A DNA stretch of 32,209 nucleotides from Gammaproteobacteria bacterium (GTDB lineage: Bacteria; Pseudomonadota; Gammaproteobacteria; Steroidobacterales; Steroidobacteraceae): assembly GCA_027451085.1 (NCBI GenBank), contig DAIDKA010000192.1, positions 1 to 32,209 on the forward strand, given 5' to 3'. Shown in pieces: positions 11,552-21,260 of the stretch; the stretch's first letter is position 1; every line of letters starts with the position of its first letter. Position numbers and translations under genes: made by a program. Under the pieces are notes generated by a model, which saw nothing but the letters and a program-made list of their open reading frames with translations, did no database searches and was not told where the DNA came from.

Positions 11552-11686
11552 TCAGCCCATTACCGGCACGTTCAATTCTCCCGCTGCCCGGCGCAGCGCG
11601 CCAGCGAGCGTGGCAAGCGGCAGCGCCGCCGACAGGCCATTGGCGACTTCCAGATGCCATAGCGAGGGAACGCGGGCACCACTACC
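11552..11686 (-). pseudogene. Putative remnant of a VapC-like PIN-domain toxin gene with internal deletion
   Basis: Minus-strand peptide GSGARVPSLWHLEVANGL|SAALPLATLAGALRRAAGELNVPVMG*: first half resembles the central VapC segment (VPxLWHLEVAN), second half the VapC C-terminus (LPLATLDxALRxAAxxxGVPLLG). Intervening acidic residues and the N-terminus are missing. Confidence 0.5.
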
Positions 11687-11699
11687 GAGGAACTGACGT

Positions 11700-12719
11700 C
11701 TACCTCGGTCTACCGGCGGGCATGGCCGTCGGCGCGAGGAAATCCGGCCCCTCAATGCTGTAACCCGCTGCGCGAAATTGCGTCAACCAGCCCGCGGGCC
11801 CCAGCAGCTGGTCGATGCTTTGTACGGCGAGAGAGGTCCTGTTGGTGGCCAGCGCGTTTTCCACGGCATCCATCCAGACCTTGTGGGCCTGATCCGTGAG
11901 GTCCTGAAGGCGCGGCGCACCGGAAATCGCCTCCAGGCAGGTTGTCCTGGTGTTGACCACAGGGTGTTCAACGAGCGTTCGCACGTCGCCCGAGGTCCAG
12001 GCCGTCGCGCGCGACTTCAGCGTATCCATGTCCTGCTCCAGGGTGGAAAGCATTGCCTCGAAGCAGCCCAGTTGCGCCGGTACGGACATGTCTCCCACTT
12101 CCTGCAGCACCCCGCGCGCATCCGGGACCTGCACCTTGGGCCAGCGGATCATCACCTCATGCTTGCGGGCGAGCTTCAATATGACCTTCTGCACATCCCC
12201 TGACGTCGTGAGCCCGGACTTCGCCAGCGCCATCTGCCGCAAACGCGCTCCGGCGAACAGGGGCTGCAGATGTTCAAGGTCCCGGGGGCTGCCGCCGTAG
12301 CGTGAGCGCAGGGCCGAGAACCGTGCATAGAGATCCGGCGGCAGTACTTGTCGCAGTGTTGTCCCATGTGGCAGCTCCTGGATGCGGCGCCATTGCAGGT
12401 ACAGCCGTATCCCGGAAATGAGGCCGATGTCCGCGTGGTACCGCAGCTGGTCTGGAATGACCTCCTGCGCCTCCCCCAGCACGTCTTCCACGGCCTTCGA
12501 GCGCCAGGTCATCTTTTCCGGCAGCGGCTGCAGCGTGCCGAAGATCCACACGGTGTGATCGCCGCGGGACAGCCGCCACATCTGTGGGCCAGCCCGCTCG
12601 CCGGCAACCTCCACCGTCTGCAGCGCCGGAGCAGAATCCTCGTCTCGCGCCAGCGCGGTGACGCCGGCCAGCATCAGCAGCGCGGACAGGCCCAGGCCGG
12701 CCTTGCGGATTCGCCTCAT
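11700..12719 (-). CDS. TraB/GumN-family protein with N-terminal signal peptide
   Basis: MRRIRKAGLGLSALLMLAGVTALARDEDSAPA...GPQMWRLSRGDHTVWIFGTLQPLPEKMTWRSKAVEDVLGEAQEVI. The track ORF extends further upstream (13307) through the TPR gene; the signal-peptide Met is preferred. Confidence 0.8.
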   Translation of the reverse strand: MRRIRKAGLGLSALLMLAGVTALARDEDSAPALQTVEVAGERAGPQMWRLSRGDHTVWIFGTLQPLPEKMTWRSKAVEDVLGEAQEVIPDQLRYHADIGLISGIRLYLQWRRIQELPHGTTLRQVLPPDLYARFSALRSRYGGSPRDLEHLQPLFAGARLRQMALAKSGLTTSGDVQKVILKLARKHEVMIRWPKVQVPDARGVLQEVGDMSVPAQLGCFEAMLSTLEQDMDTLKSRATAWTSGDVRTLVEHPVVNTRTTCLEAISGAPRLQDLTDQAHKVWMDAVENALATNRTSLAVQSIDQLLGPAGWLTQFRAAGYSIEGPDFLAPTAMPAGRPR

Positions 12720-12884
12720 GAGAATGTGTTCGCTGACGGGAGGGCGACTTGAGACATCTTTGCCATCATCGCAGGGATGGCCTCGAGATTGCTGCCAGAA
12801 TTGCGCAAGGCCATCGGCCGGGTGCTGCGTCCCGCGGTGAGCGCTCATCACACGGTGATGGGGTGATCCGGCACAATACGGCCG

Positions 12885-14243
12885 ATGGACGACCTGGCCG
12901 GACTGCTGCAGCGCGCCCGTGACCTCGACGCCTCGGGCCAGGATGACCTGGCACGTGCGGCCTATCTTGAGCTGTTGAGCCTGGACCCCCGGCACCTTGA
13001 TGCGCTGATCGGGCTCGGCAACCTCGCTTTTGTCACCGGCCGCCGCGCGGCGGCGCGCACTGCGTATGAGCAGGCGGTGCAGAGCCATCCGCAGCATGCC
13101 GCTGCGCGGGTCAATCTCGGTAACCTGCTCTATTCGGAAGCGGAATTTGCAAGCGCCGGCGAACAGTACCAGGCTGCCTTGAGGCTGAGTCCTGATCTGG
13201 CCGAGGCTCATCAAGGACTGGCGCGTACCCTGGATGCGCTTGGCAATGCCACTGCCGCTGAACCGCATTGGCAGGCCGGCTTCCGCGGACGGGCACTGGT
13301 CACGCAACGGTATCGCGGCTCGGCGGCGCCAATCCGGGTGCTGCTGCTGGTATCGGTGAAGCTGGGCAACCTGGGCTCAAGGCAGTTCCTGGATGACCGC
13401 ACCTTCCAGGTGACGGCGGTCCATGCCGAATTCATTGATCCGCACACGCCGCTGCCGGCTTGCGACGTCGTCGTGAATGCCATCGCTGATGCTGATCTGT
13501 GCGGCCTGGCGCTGGATAATGCCGGGCAAGCGCTGGAACGGGTCCAGGCGCCGGTGATCAATCTGCCGCGGTACGTGCGGCTGACCGGCCGCGCCGGGAC
13601 GACGCGGCGGCTTGCAGGCCTGCCTGGTGTGGTGCTGCCCGGCGTGCGGCAGCTGTCCCGCGGGGATGTCACGGCCGCAACGCTGTCATTTCCGGTACTG
13701 CTGCGCGCGGTGGGCTTTCATACCGGCCTGCATTTCGAGCGGGTGGAGCGGCCGCAGGACCTGGCCGCGGCGCTGGCAATGCTCCCGGGCGAGGAGGTCC
13801 TCGTCATCGAGCCCCTGGACGCCCGCGGCGCTGATGGCCTGCACCGCAAGTACCGCGTGATGATCATCGACGGTGAACTGTATCCGCTGCACCTGGCGAT
13901 TTCCCGTCACTGGAAGGTTCACTACTTCACAGGCGCGATGTCCGAAGATCCGGCGTATCGCAAGGAAGAGCAGCGTTTCCTGGCAGACATGCCCGCTGTC
14001 CTGGGATCGAAAGCCACGGCAGCGCTCACGGGCATCGCCGGCAGACTGGGACTGGACTACGCCGGAGTGGATTTCGCCATCGGGCCGGACGGCTCTGTGC
14101 TGCTGTTTGAAGCCAATGCCACCATGTCCATCCTGATGCCGGGTCCCGACCCCTTGTGGGACTACCGGCGGCCGAGCATCCAGCGGGCGCTGGATGCCGC
14201 GCGGCAGATGGTGCTGCGGCGCACCGGGCAGAAGGGACAGTAG
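12885..14243 (+). CDS. TPR-repeat protein with C-terminal ATP-grasp-like domain
   Basis: Consecutive TPRs (AAYLELLSLDPRHLDALIGLGNLAFVTGR.../AYEQAVQSHPQHAAARVNLGNLLYSE.../QYQAALRLSPDLAEAHQGLARTLDALG), then KYRVMIIDGELYPLHLAISRHWKVHYFTGAM and LGLDYAGVDFAIGPDGSVLLFEANATM, resembling ATP-grasp ligase motifs. Confidence 0.8.
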   Translation: MDDLAGLLQRARDLDASGQDDLARAAYLELLSLDPRHLDALIGLGNLAFVTGRRAAARTAYEQAVQSHPQHAAARVNLGNLLYSEAEFASAGEQYQAALRLSPDLAEAHQGLARTLDALGNATAAEPHWQAGFRGRALVTQRYRGSAAPIRVLLLVSVKLGNLGSRQFLDDRTFQVTAVHAEFIDPHTPLPACDVVVNAIADADLCGLALDNAGQALERVQAPVINLPRYVRLTGRAGTTRRLAGLPGVVLPGVRQLSRGDVTAATLSFPVLLRAVGFHTGLHFERVERPQDLAAALAMLPGEEVLVIEPLDARGADGLHRKYRVMIIDGELYPLHLAISRHWKVHYFTGAMSEDPAYRKEEQRFLADMPAVLGSKATAALTGIAGRLGLDYAGVDFAIGPDGSVLLFEANATMSILMPGPDPLWDYRRPSIQRALDAARQMVLRRTGQKGQ

Positions 14244-14338
14244 CAGATCCCGATCCGGGCTATGCTCGGGCAACGCAGTGCCGCAAGCCCCTGAGTCCCT
14301 CAGCCAGTAACCACCCGAGCGGGGTCGAAGGCGGAACA

Positions 14339-17300
14339 TTGAACGCTATCGTGCTGATGGCCCTCAAGCGGCCGTACACCTTCGTGGTGCTCGCCATCCT
14401 GATCCTGATCTATGGCGTACTCGCTGCCGTACGCACGCCCACCGACATCTTCCCGAACATCCGCATTCCCGTGGTCGCCGTGGTCTGGACCTACAACGGG
14501 CTGACGCCGGAGGACATGTCGGGGCGGGTGATCTACTACTACGAGCGCGCGCTCACCACCACGGTGGGCAACATCGAGCACATCGAGAGCCAGTCGCTGT
14601 ACGGCCGCGGCATCGTGAAGATCTTCTTCCAGCCGGGAACGGACGTGGCAGAGGCCCAGGCGCAGGTGGTGGCGGTGTCACAGACCGTGCTGAAGCAGAT
14701 GCCGGCCGGGATCACCCCGCCGGAGGTGCTGTCCTACAACGCCTCCTCGGTGCCGGTCCTTGCGCTGCAGATTTCGGGCGAGAACATGACCGGATCGCAG
14801 CTGTACGACCTGGCCTCGAACCTGATCAGGCCCGGCCTGGTGGCCGTGGCCGGAGTGGCGATTCCTGCGCCCTACGGTGGCACGCAGAGCTTCGTCGAGG
14901 TGGATCTCGACCAGCAGAAGCTGCTGGCCCACGGGCTGTCGGCGCAGGATGTCTCGCGGGCGCTCGCGCAGCAGAACATCGTGCTTCCGGCAGGTGACCA
15001 GAAGATCGGCGCCATCGATTTCCTGGTGGCGACGAATGCCTCGCCGGTGAACGTGGCCTCGTTCAACCGGCTGCCCATCAAGCAGGCAGATGGCGCGGTG
15101 GTGACCGTCGGTGACGTCGCGAACGTCCATCTCGGTGGTCCGCCGCAGATCAACGCGGTCCTGGTGCACGGCCGGCAGGCCGTGCTGCTGGAGGTGCTCA
15201 AGGCCGGCGATGCCTCGACCCTGGACGTGGTGGCCGGGGTGAAGGCGAAGATCCCGCAGATCGAAAAGACGCTGCCTCCGGGGGTCAGCATCACGACGCT
15301 GAGCGATGCCTCCATCTTCGTCAGGAAGTCAGTGCTGGACGTCGTGCAGGAGATGGTCACGGCCGCGCTGCTGACCGGGCTCGTGGTGCTGCTGTTCCTC
15401 GGCTCCGGCCGCTCGACCATGATCGTCGCCACGTCGATTCCGCTGTCGATCCTCTGCTCGATCATGGCCCTGTCCTGGGTGGGACAGACCATCAATGTCA
15501 TGACCCTCGGCGGCCTGGCGCTCGCGGTCGGCATCCTGGTCGATGATGCGACGGTGATGATCGAGAACATCGATGCGCACCTGGCGACAGGGGCCGAGCT
15601 CGAGCCCGCCATCATCCACGCGGCCAACCAGATCGTCATTCCCACCTTCGTGTCCACGCTGTGCATCTGCATCGTCTGGCTGCCGCTGTTCCAGCTTTCC
15701 GGGATCGCCGGCTACCTGTTCCTGCCGCTGGCCGAGGCGATCATCTTCGCGATGATCGCCTCCTTCATCCTGTCGCGGACGCTCGTGCCGACCATGGCCG
15801 CGCATCTGCTGCGGGCCCAGGTGGAGGCCAGGAAGGCGGGCCACGAGCCGCAGGGACCCTGGGGGCGCTTCCAGAGGGGTTTCGAAGCGCGGTTCGAACA
15901 GCTTCGCGAGCGTTACCGCGGTCTGCTTACGCAGGCCGTCGAGCGGCGGCGCGTGTTCATCGCCTGCTTCCTTGCGGTCCCCCTGGCCTCCATCGCACTG
16001 GTGCCGGCCCTGGGGCGCGATTTCTTTCCCGGCATCAAATCGGGCGAGATCGACATGCACTTCCGCGGGCCCGTCGGGCTGCGCATCGAGGAGGCGGGCA
16101 AGGTCGCCTCCCTGGTCGACATCGCCATTCGCAACAGTCTTCCGGGCAAGGTCCGCAGCATCATCAGCAACTGCGGCCTGCCCAGCAGCGGCATCAACGA
16201 GGCCTACAGCGCCAGCGGCACCATCGGCCCGCAGGACTGCGACGTCACCATCGACCTGGACGACCAGGCATCCCCGGTGGACGCGTATCGGGCGCGGCTG
16301 CGAGACACGCTGCCGAGGCTCTTTCCCGGCACCACGTTCACCTTCCTGCCGGGCGACATCACGGCCAAGATCCTGAACTTCGGACTGCCGGCCCCGATCG
16401 ACGTGCAGATCGTCGGGCGCAACGTGGTCGACAACATGGCCTACGCCGAACGCATCGTGGCGGCGCTGCGGCCGATTCCGGGCATCGCCGACGTCAACAT
16501 CCAGCAGACCCTCGACCAGCCCACCCTGCTGATCACCGCGCACCGCGCGTTCGCGCTGGGGGCCAACCTGACGGAGTCAGACATCGCCAACAACACCCTC
16601 GCAACGCTCTCCGGCTCCGGGCAGACGGCCCCGACCTACTGGCTCGACTACAGCACCGGCGTCTCGCACCTGGTGAACCTGCAGACGCCGCAGAGCCAGC
16701 TGACCTCGTTGAATGATCTTGAAAGCATACCGGTGGACCTGGGCAACGGCGATCAGAGCGGGACGCAGGCCCAGCTGCTGGGCGGACTCAGCACCATCAC
16801 CCAGACCGGGCGGCCGCTGGTGGTGTCGCACCGCGACATCATGCCTGTGGTCGACATCTATGCCAGCAATGCCGGGCGCGACCTCGGCGCGGTGAGCGAC
16901 GCTGTCGACCGGGTGCTCGCGCGGATGCGCCAGGACATCCCCCGCGGTGCATCCGTTGTGGTGCGGGGGCAGGCCGTCACCATGCAGGACGCCTACACAC
17001 AGCTGCTGGCCGGGCTGCTGCTGTCGGTGGTGCTGGTCTACCTGGTCATCGTGGTCAACTTCCAGTCGTGGCTCGATCCCTTCATCATCATCACGGCGCT
17101 GCCGGGCGCGCTCACCGGGGTCATCTGGGCGCTGTTCCTGACCGACACCCGGCTTTCGGTGCCGGCGCTGACCGGCGCCATCATGAGTGTGGGCACCGCC
17201 ACCGCCAATTCGATCCTCGTCGTGTCGTTTGCGCGCCGGGAGCTTGAGGAGCACGGTGATGCCGTCCGGGCGGCGATCACGGCTGGCTATACCCGGCTGC

Positions 17301-17503
17301 GCCCGGTGCTGATGACGGCCCTTGCCATGATCATCGGCATGGTGCCGATGTCCCTGTCCAATTCGCAGAATGCGCCGCTCGGCCGGGCCGTCATCGGCGG
17401 CCTGCTGGTGGCGACCTTCGCCACCTTGATGTTCGTTCCCTGTGTCTTCGCGCTTCTGCATCGCAACGTCAAACCGCAGGAGAACGCCCATGCCGAAGCG
17501 TAG
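14339..17503 (+). CDS. RND-family efflux permease (probable TTG start)
   Basis: (M)NAIVLMALKRPYTFVVLAILILIYGVLAAVRTPTDIFPNIRIPVVAVVW...; TM segments and LGGLALAVGILVDDATVMIENI motif; MSLSNSQNAPLGRAVIGGLLVATFATLMFVPCVFALL C-terminus. Confidence 0.93.
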   Translation: MNAIVLMALKRPYTFVVLAILILIYGVLAAVRTPTDIFPNIRIPVVAVVWTYNGLTPEDMSGRVIYYYERALTTTVGNIEHIESQSLYGRGIVKIFFQPGTDVAEAQAQVVAVSQTVLKQMPAGITPPEVLSYNASSVPVLALQISGENMTGSQLYDLASNLIRPGLVAVAGVAIPAPYGGTQSFVEVDLDQQKLLAHGLSAQDVSRALAQQNIVLPAGDQKIGAIDFLVATNASPVNVASFNRLPIKQADGAVVTVGDVANVHLGGPPQINAVLVHGRQAVLLEVLKAGDASTLDVVAGVKAKIPQIEKTLPPGVSITTLSDASIFVRKSVLDVVQEMVTAALLTGLVVLLFLGSGRSTMIVATSIPLSILCSIMALSWVGQTINVMTLGGLALAVGILVDDATVMIENIDAHLATGAELEPAIIHAANQIVIPTFVSTLCICIVWLPLFQLSGIAGYLFLPLAEAIIFAMIASFILSRTLVPTMAAHLLRAQVEARKAGHEPQGPWGRFQRGFEARFEQLRERYRGLLTQAVERRRVFIACFLAVPLASIALVPALGRDFFPGIKSGEIDMHFRGPVGLRIEEAGKVASLVDIAIRNSLPGKVRSIISNCGLPSSGINEAYSASGTIGPQDCDVTIDLDDQASPVDAYRARLRDTLPRLFPGTTFTFLPGDITAKILNFGLPAPIDVQIVGRNVVDNMAYAERIVAALRPIPGIADVNIQQTLDQPTLLITAHRAFALGANLTESDIANNTLATLSGSGQTAPTYWLDYSTGVSHLVNLQTPQSQLTSLNDLESIPVDLGNGDQSGTQAQLLGGLSTITQTGRPLVVSHRDIMPVVDIYASNAGRDLGAVSDAVDRVLARMRQDIPRGASVVVRGQAVTMQDAYTQLLAGLLLSVVLVYLVIVVNFQSWLDPFIIITALPGALTGVIWALFLTDTRLSVPALTGAIMSVGTATANSILVVSFARRELEEHGDAVRAAITAGYTRLRPVLMTALAMIIGMVPMSLSNSQNAPLGRAVIGGLLVATFATLMFVPCVFALLHRNVKPQENAHAEA

Positions 17504-18674
17504 CCAGCTGGCCGCGGCAGTACTGATCATCCTGGTGGCGGGGCTGGTGCTCTACGGCTTCCTTGCGCGGGCCCATCGGTTGAGCAACCTGCGGCGCATC
17601 GCCCAGGAGCACGCCGTGCTGCCGGTCGATGTCATCAATCCCCAGCCCGGGCCCGCCACGCGCACACTGGCGCTGCCGGGTACGGTGCGGGCCTGGTTCG
17701 AAGCACCGATCTTTGCGCAGGTGTCCGGCTACGTGCACAGCTGGTACGAGGACTACGGCGCGACCGTCAAGGCGGGGCAGCTGCTCGCGACCATCGACGC
17801 GCCTGAGCTGGACGCCGACTATGCGGCCGCGAAAGCGAAGCTCAGGGTGGCTCAGACCCGCTACCAGCTTGCCAAGACGACCGCGGCCCGCTGGCAGGCG
17901 CTCGCTGGAACGCCCGCTGTCTCCAGGCAGGAGGTCGATGTGCAGACAGCCGGTGCGGCGGCGGCCAAGGCGGATTTGCAGGTCGCCGAACAGGATGTCG
18001 CGCGGTATGCGGCGCTCGAGAAGTTCAAACGCGTCGTTGCCCCGTTCGATGGTGTGGTGACGGCACGCCTGACCGATGTCGGCAGCTACGTCAATGCAGC
18101 CGGGGGTCAGGCCGGGGCGCACGACGGGTCGACCGAGCTGTTCAGCGTCGCGGACATTCACAGGCTGCGGGTGTTCGTCGCCGTGCCCCAGGACTACGCC
18201 GCCGGCCTCGGCAGCGCGCCCGGGGCGACCTTGCACCTGCCGTCGGACCCGACAAAAGCCATCGCAGCAAAGTTCCTGACCACCGCGCGCGCCTTCAACG
18301 CCAACACGCGCACCGCGGTCACCGAACTGGTCGTGGACAAGCCTGACACGAGCCTCTGGCCCGGGACCTTCGTCGAGGTGGTGTTCGAACTGCCGACCGA
18401 CCGCGGTGTGCCCACCATGCCGGAGCAGGCGCTGATCTTTCGAGCCGCCGGCCCGCAGGTGGCGGTGCTGGACGCGCAGAACCGGGTGCACCTGCGCAGC
18501 GTGACACTCGGCCAGAATCTCGGACAGACCGTCCAGGTCACCAGCGGCCTGTCGGTTGGCGAGCGACTGGTGAATAATCCACCCGCGGGGCTGCTGGAGG
18601 GAGAGCTCGTACGCCCCGTGACGCCGATGGCGGGCTATGCTCCGGCGCGCGTGGATGGTGCGGGCACGCCATGA
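17490..18674 (+). CDS. RND efflux periplasmic adaptor (HlyD/MFP family)
   Basis: N-terminal TM, PGTVRAWFEAPIFAQVSGYVHSWYEDYGATVKAGQLLATIDAPELDADYAAA biotinyl-lipoyl motif, VVAPFDGVVTARLTDVGSYV; overlaps permease 3' end by 14 nt. Confidence 0.92.
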   Translation: MPKRSQLAAAVLIILVAGLVLYGFLARAHRLSNLRRIAQEHAVLPVDVINPQPGPATRTLALPGTVRAWFEAPIFAQVSGYVHSWYEDYGATVKAGQLLATIDAPELDADYAAAKAKLRVAQTRYQLAKTTAARWQALAGTPAVSRQEVDVQTAGAAAAKADLQVAEQDVARYAALEKFKRVVAPFDGVVTARLTDVGSYVNAAGGQAGAHDGSTELFSVADIHRLRVFVAVPQDYAAGLGSAPGATLHLPSDPTKAIAAKFLTTARAFNANTRTAVTELVVDKPDTSLWPGTFVEVVFELPTDRGVPTMPEQALIFRAAGPQVAVLDAQNRVHLRSVTLGQNLGQTVQVTSGLSVGERLVNNPPAGLLEGELVRPVTPMAGYAPARVDGAGTP

Positions 18675-20176
18675 GGTTGCGGGCCACAGCCGTTACCGTG
18701 CTGGGCGCCTCGCTGCTGTCCGCGTGCAATCTTGCGCCGGTGTATGAGCCGCCGCATTTCATCCTGCCCGACTCCTACCAGGGCAGCGGTCCGTTCCGCG
18801 TCGCGCAGCCGGCCGCTGCGGCGGCTTCGCGTGATGCCTGGTGGACGGTGTTCAACGACCCGGTGCTCAGTGGGCTGGAGGCGCAGCTGAACGCGGCCAA
18901 TCCTGACCTCGGCATCGCGGTGGAGCATTACACCCAGGCCCGCGACCTGGCTGCCGAGGCACGATCACAGCTCTATCCACAGGTCGGTGCGGGCGGTCAG
19001 CTCTCGGACAACCGGCAGTCCGACCGCCGGCTGTTCCGCAGCTTCCAGAGCCACAGTCCGGACGTGGAGGCTTCCAACGAAGTACTCGGCTCGGCGTCGT
19101 GGGAGCCGGACTTCTGGCAGCAGGTACGCAATCTAACCCGCGAGCAGCAGCGGCTCGCGCAGGCCAGCGCAGCGGATCTCGCCACGGCGCGGCTGAGCCT
19201 GCAGGCTGAGCTTGCGACCGACTATCTGGGCATCCGCGGTCTGGACCAGCAGCTTCAGGTGCTGCGCCAGTCCATCGCGGCGTTTGAGCAGGCGGTTGAA
19301 GTGACCGGCCTGCGGTACCACGGAGGAGTGGCCTCCGGGCTCGACTATGCGCGGGCCCGGAGCCAGCTCGGGTCGGCCAAGGCACAGCAGAGCGAGACCG
19401 CGCTGCAGCGCGAGCTGCTGCAGCACGCCATTGCAGTGCTCGTGGGTGCCATTCCCAGCGCGTTTACGCTCCCGGCACGGCACGCCTACCAGCCGGTCCC
19501 GTCCGTTCTGCCCACCGGAGTGCCCTCACAGTTGCTGCAACGGCGGCCGGACATCGCGGGCGCGGAGCGGCGGATGGCCGCTGCCAATGCCGCCATCGGT
19601 GTATCGCGCGCCGCCTTCTACCCGAATGTGACGCTGTTCGGTGGCGCGGGCTTCCAGGACAGCGGCTTCAACCTGATCAATCTCCCCGACAGCCTCTGGT
19701 CGATCGGTGCCGGGGTCATGCTGCCGCTGTTCGAGGGCGGGCTGCACCGCGCCGAACTGCAGCGCTCCTGGTCGCAGTACGCCGAGACGCGCGACAACTT
19801 CCGGGTCACGGTGCTCGCCGCCTTCCAGGAAGTCGAAGATGGACTCAGCAGCAGCCAGCGCCTGAAGGCCGAGGTTGAGCAGCAGCATGAGGCCAGCCGG
19901 CAGGCTGCCGAGGCGCTGGCACTGTCCACCACGCTGTACCGCGATGGCCTGGATAACTATCTGAGCGTGGCGGTCGCACAGGTCGCCGCGCTCGCGGCGC
20001 GCACTCAGGAGGTCCAGCTGCAGGCGCGGCAGATGCAGGCCGCAGTGTCGCTGATCCTCGCGCTCGGCGGTGGCTGGAACGCGAAGGACCTGCCTGACCA
20101 GCGCAGCGTGCTGCCGTTCGGACCGTTCGACTACGGCGTGCCGGCCGGCACCGGCACCGGACCGGACCTGCATTAG
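18671..20176 (+). CDS. NodT-family RND outer membrane factor lipoprotein
   Basis: Lipobox-like LLSACNLAPVYEPP; QLLQRRPDIAGAERRMAAANAAIGVSRAAFYPNVTLFGGAG; ATGA overlap with adaptor stop. Confidence 0.93.
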   Translation: MRLRATAVTVLGASLLSACNLAPVYEPPHFILPDSYQGSGPFRVAQPAAAAASRDAWWTVFNDPVLSGLEAQLNAANPDLGIAVEHYTQARDLAAEARSQLYPQVGAGGQLSDNRQSDRRLFRSFQSHSPDVEASNEVLGSASWEPDFWQQVRNLTREQQRLAQASAADLATARLSLQAELATDYLGIRGLDQQLQVLRQSIAAFEQAVEVTGLRYHGGVASGLDYARARSQLGSAKAQQSETALQRELLQHAIAVLVGAIPSAFTLPARHAYQPVPSVLPTGVPSQLLQRRPDIAGAERRMAAANAAIGVSRAAFYPNVTLFGGAGFQDSGFNLINLPDSLWSIGAGVMLPLFEGGLHRAELQRSWSQYAETRDNFRVTVLAAFQEVEDGLSSSQRLKAEVEQQHEASRQAAEALALSTTLYRDGLDNYLSVAVAQVAALAARTQEVQLQARQMQAAVSLILALGGGWNAKDLPDQRSVLPFGPFDYGVPAGTGTGPDLH

Positions 20177-20248
20177 GCTTCGAGGCCCCGGGCGGGCTGC
20201 CCGCCACGGCATTGCCCCCATGGCACGGTCCTGCGGATAATCCCCGGC

Positions 20249-21250
20249 ATGACAACCACCAACAGCAGCGCCACGCGCCACATCGTCACTCTCCAGGCCC
20301 ATGCCCTCGCCCATCAGGCGCAGCATCCCGACGCCTCCGGTACTTTTTCCTGGATCCTGTCAGCGGTCGCGGGGTCAGCCAAGCGCATCGCGGCCGCCGT
20401 GCGTCGCGCGCGCCTGGAAGACGTCCTGGGCAGTGCGGGCGAAACCAACGTGCAGGGTGAGACGCAGCAGAAGCTCGATGTCATCGCCAATGAAATCCTG
20501 CTCCAGACGCTGAGTGAGCGCGAAGGCGTTGCGGTCATTGCTTCCGAGGAGAACGAGGAACCGGTGCTGCTGCGGGTCGAGGACGACGGTCAATCACGCT
20601 ACTGCGTGCTGTTCGATCCGCTCGACGGTTCCTCGAACCTCGACATCTGTGGTTCGGTGGGCACCATCTTCAGCATCCTGAGCAAGGACGCGGCAACCCC
20701 GGCCGCGGATGCCATCCTGCAGCCCGGCAAGCGGCAGGTCGCCGCCGGCTATGTCCTGTACGGCTCCTCCACCGTCATGGTGCTGACCATCGGCAGCGGC
20801 GTGGACATGTTCGTGCTCGATCCGTCCATCGGCGCCTTCGTGCGGGTCGCGCAGGGCCTGAGAATCCCGCCGACGAACAAGTGCTACTCGCTGAACGAGG
20901 CCAATCGCCGGACCTTCCCCGAGGGCTACCAGAAGTACCTGGACTGGGCGCAATCCAACGGTTATTCCAGCCGCTATGTCGGCGCCATGGTGGGCGACGT
21001 GCACCGCGTGCTGCTGCAGGGCGGCGTGTTCATGTACCCGCCGACGGCCAAGGCGCCCAAGGGCAAGCTGCGGCTGATGTACGAAGCCAACCCCATGGCC
21101 ATGCTGGTGGAGCAGGCCGGCGGCAAGGCGCTGGCCGCCCCGGGCCAGCGCATCCTCGATGTACAGCCCGAGGCGGTGCATCAGCGCTGCAGCGTCATTC
21201 TCGGCAGCAGCGCCGAGGTCGACGCCGTGGTGGCGCAGCTCGCCGGCTGA
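20249..21250 (+). CDS. fbp: Fructose-1,6-bisphosphatase class I
   Basis: [95 protein letters not shown]. Confidence 0.96.
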   Translation: MTTTNSSATRHIVTLQAHALAHQAQHPDASGTFSWILSAVAGSAKRIAAAVRRARLEDVLGSAGETNVQGETQQKLDVIANEILLQTLSEREGVAVIASEENEEPVLLRVEDDGQSRYCVLFDPLDGSSNLDICGSVGTIFSILSKDAATPAADAILQPGKRQVAAGYVLYGSSTVMVLTIGSGVDMFVLDPSIGAFVRVAQGLRIPPTNKCYSLNEANRRTFPEGYQKYLDWAQSNGYSSRYVGAMVGDVHRVLLQGGVFMYPPTAKAPKGKLRLMYEANPMAMLVEQAGGKALAAPGQRILDVQPEAVHQRCSVILGSSAEVDAVVAQLAG

Positions 21251-21260
21251 AACCCAGGCA

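Noticed and set aside
12720-13307. N-terminal extension of the TraB/GumN ORF to 13307
   Set aside because: Overlaps the divergent TPR gene antisense; an internal Met with a convincing signal peptide at 12719 is the better start.
15329-16543. 404-aa minus-strand ORF antisense to the RND permease (also 16577..17530 minus)
   Set aside because: Composition (D/G/R/H/Q-rich, no recognisable domain) matches a shadow frame of the well-supported permease gene.
20191-20205. GGCGG-GCTGC-CCGCC hairpin after the OMF gene as a terminator
   Set aside because: No U-tract follows; GC-rich hairpins are expected by chance here.
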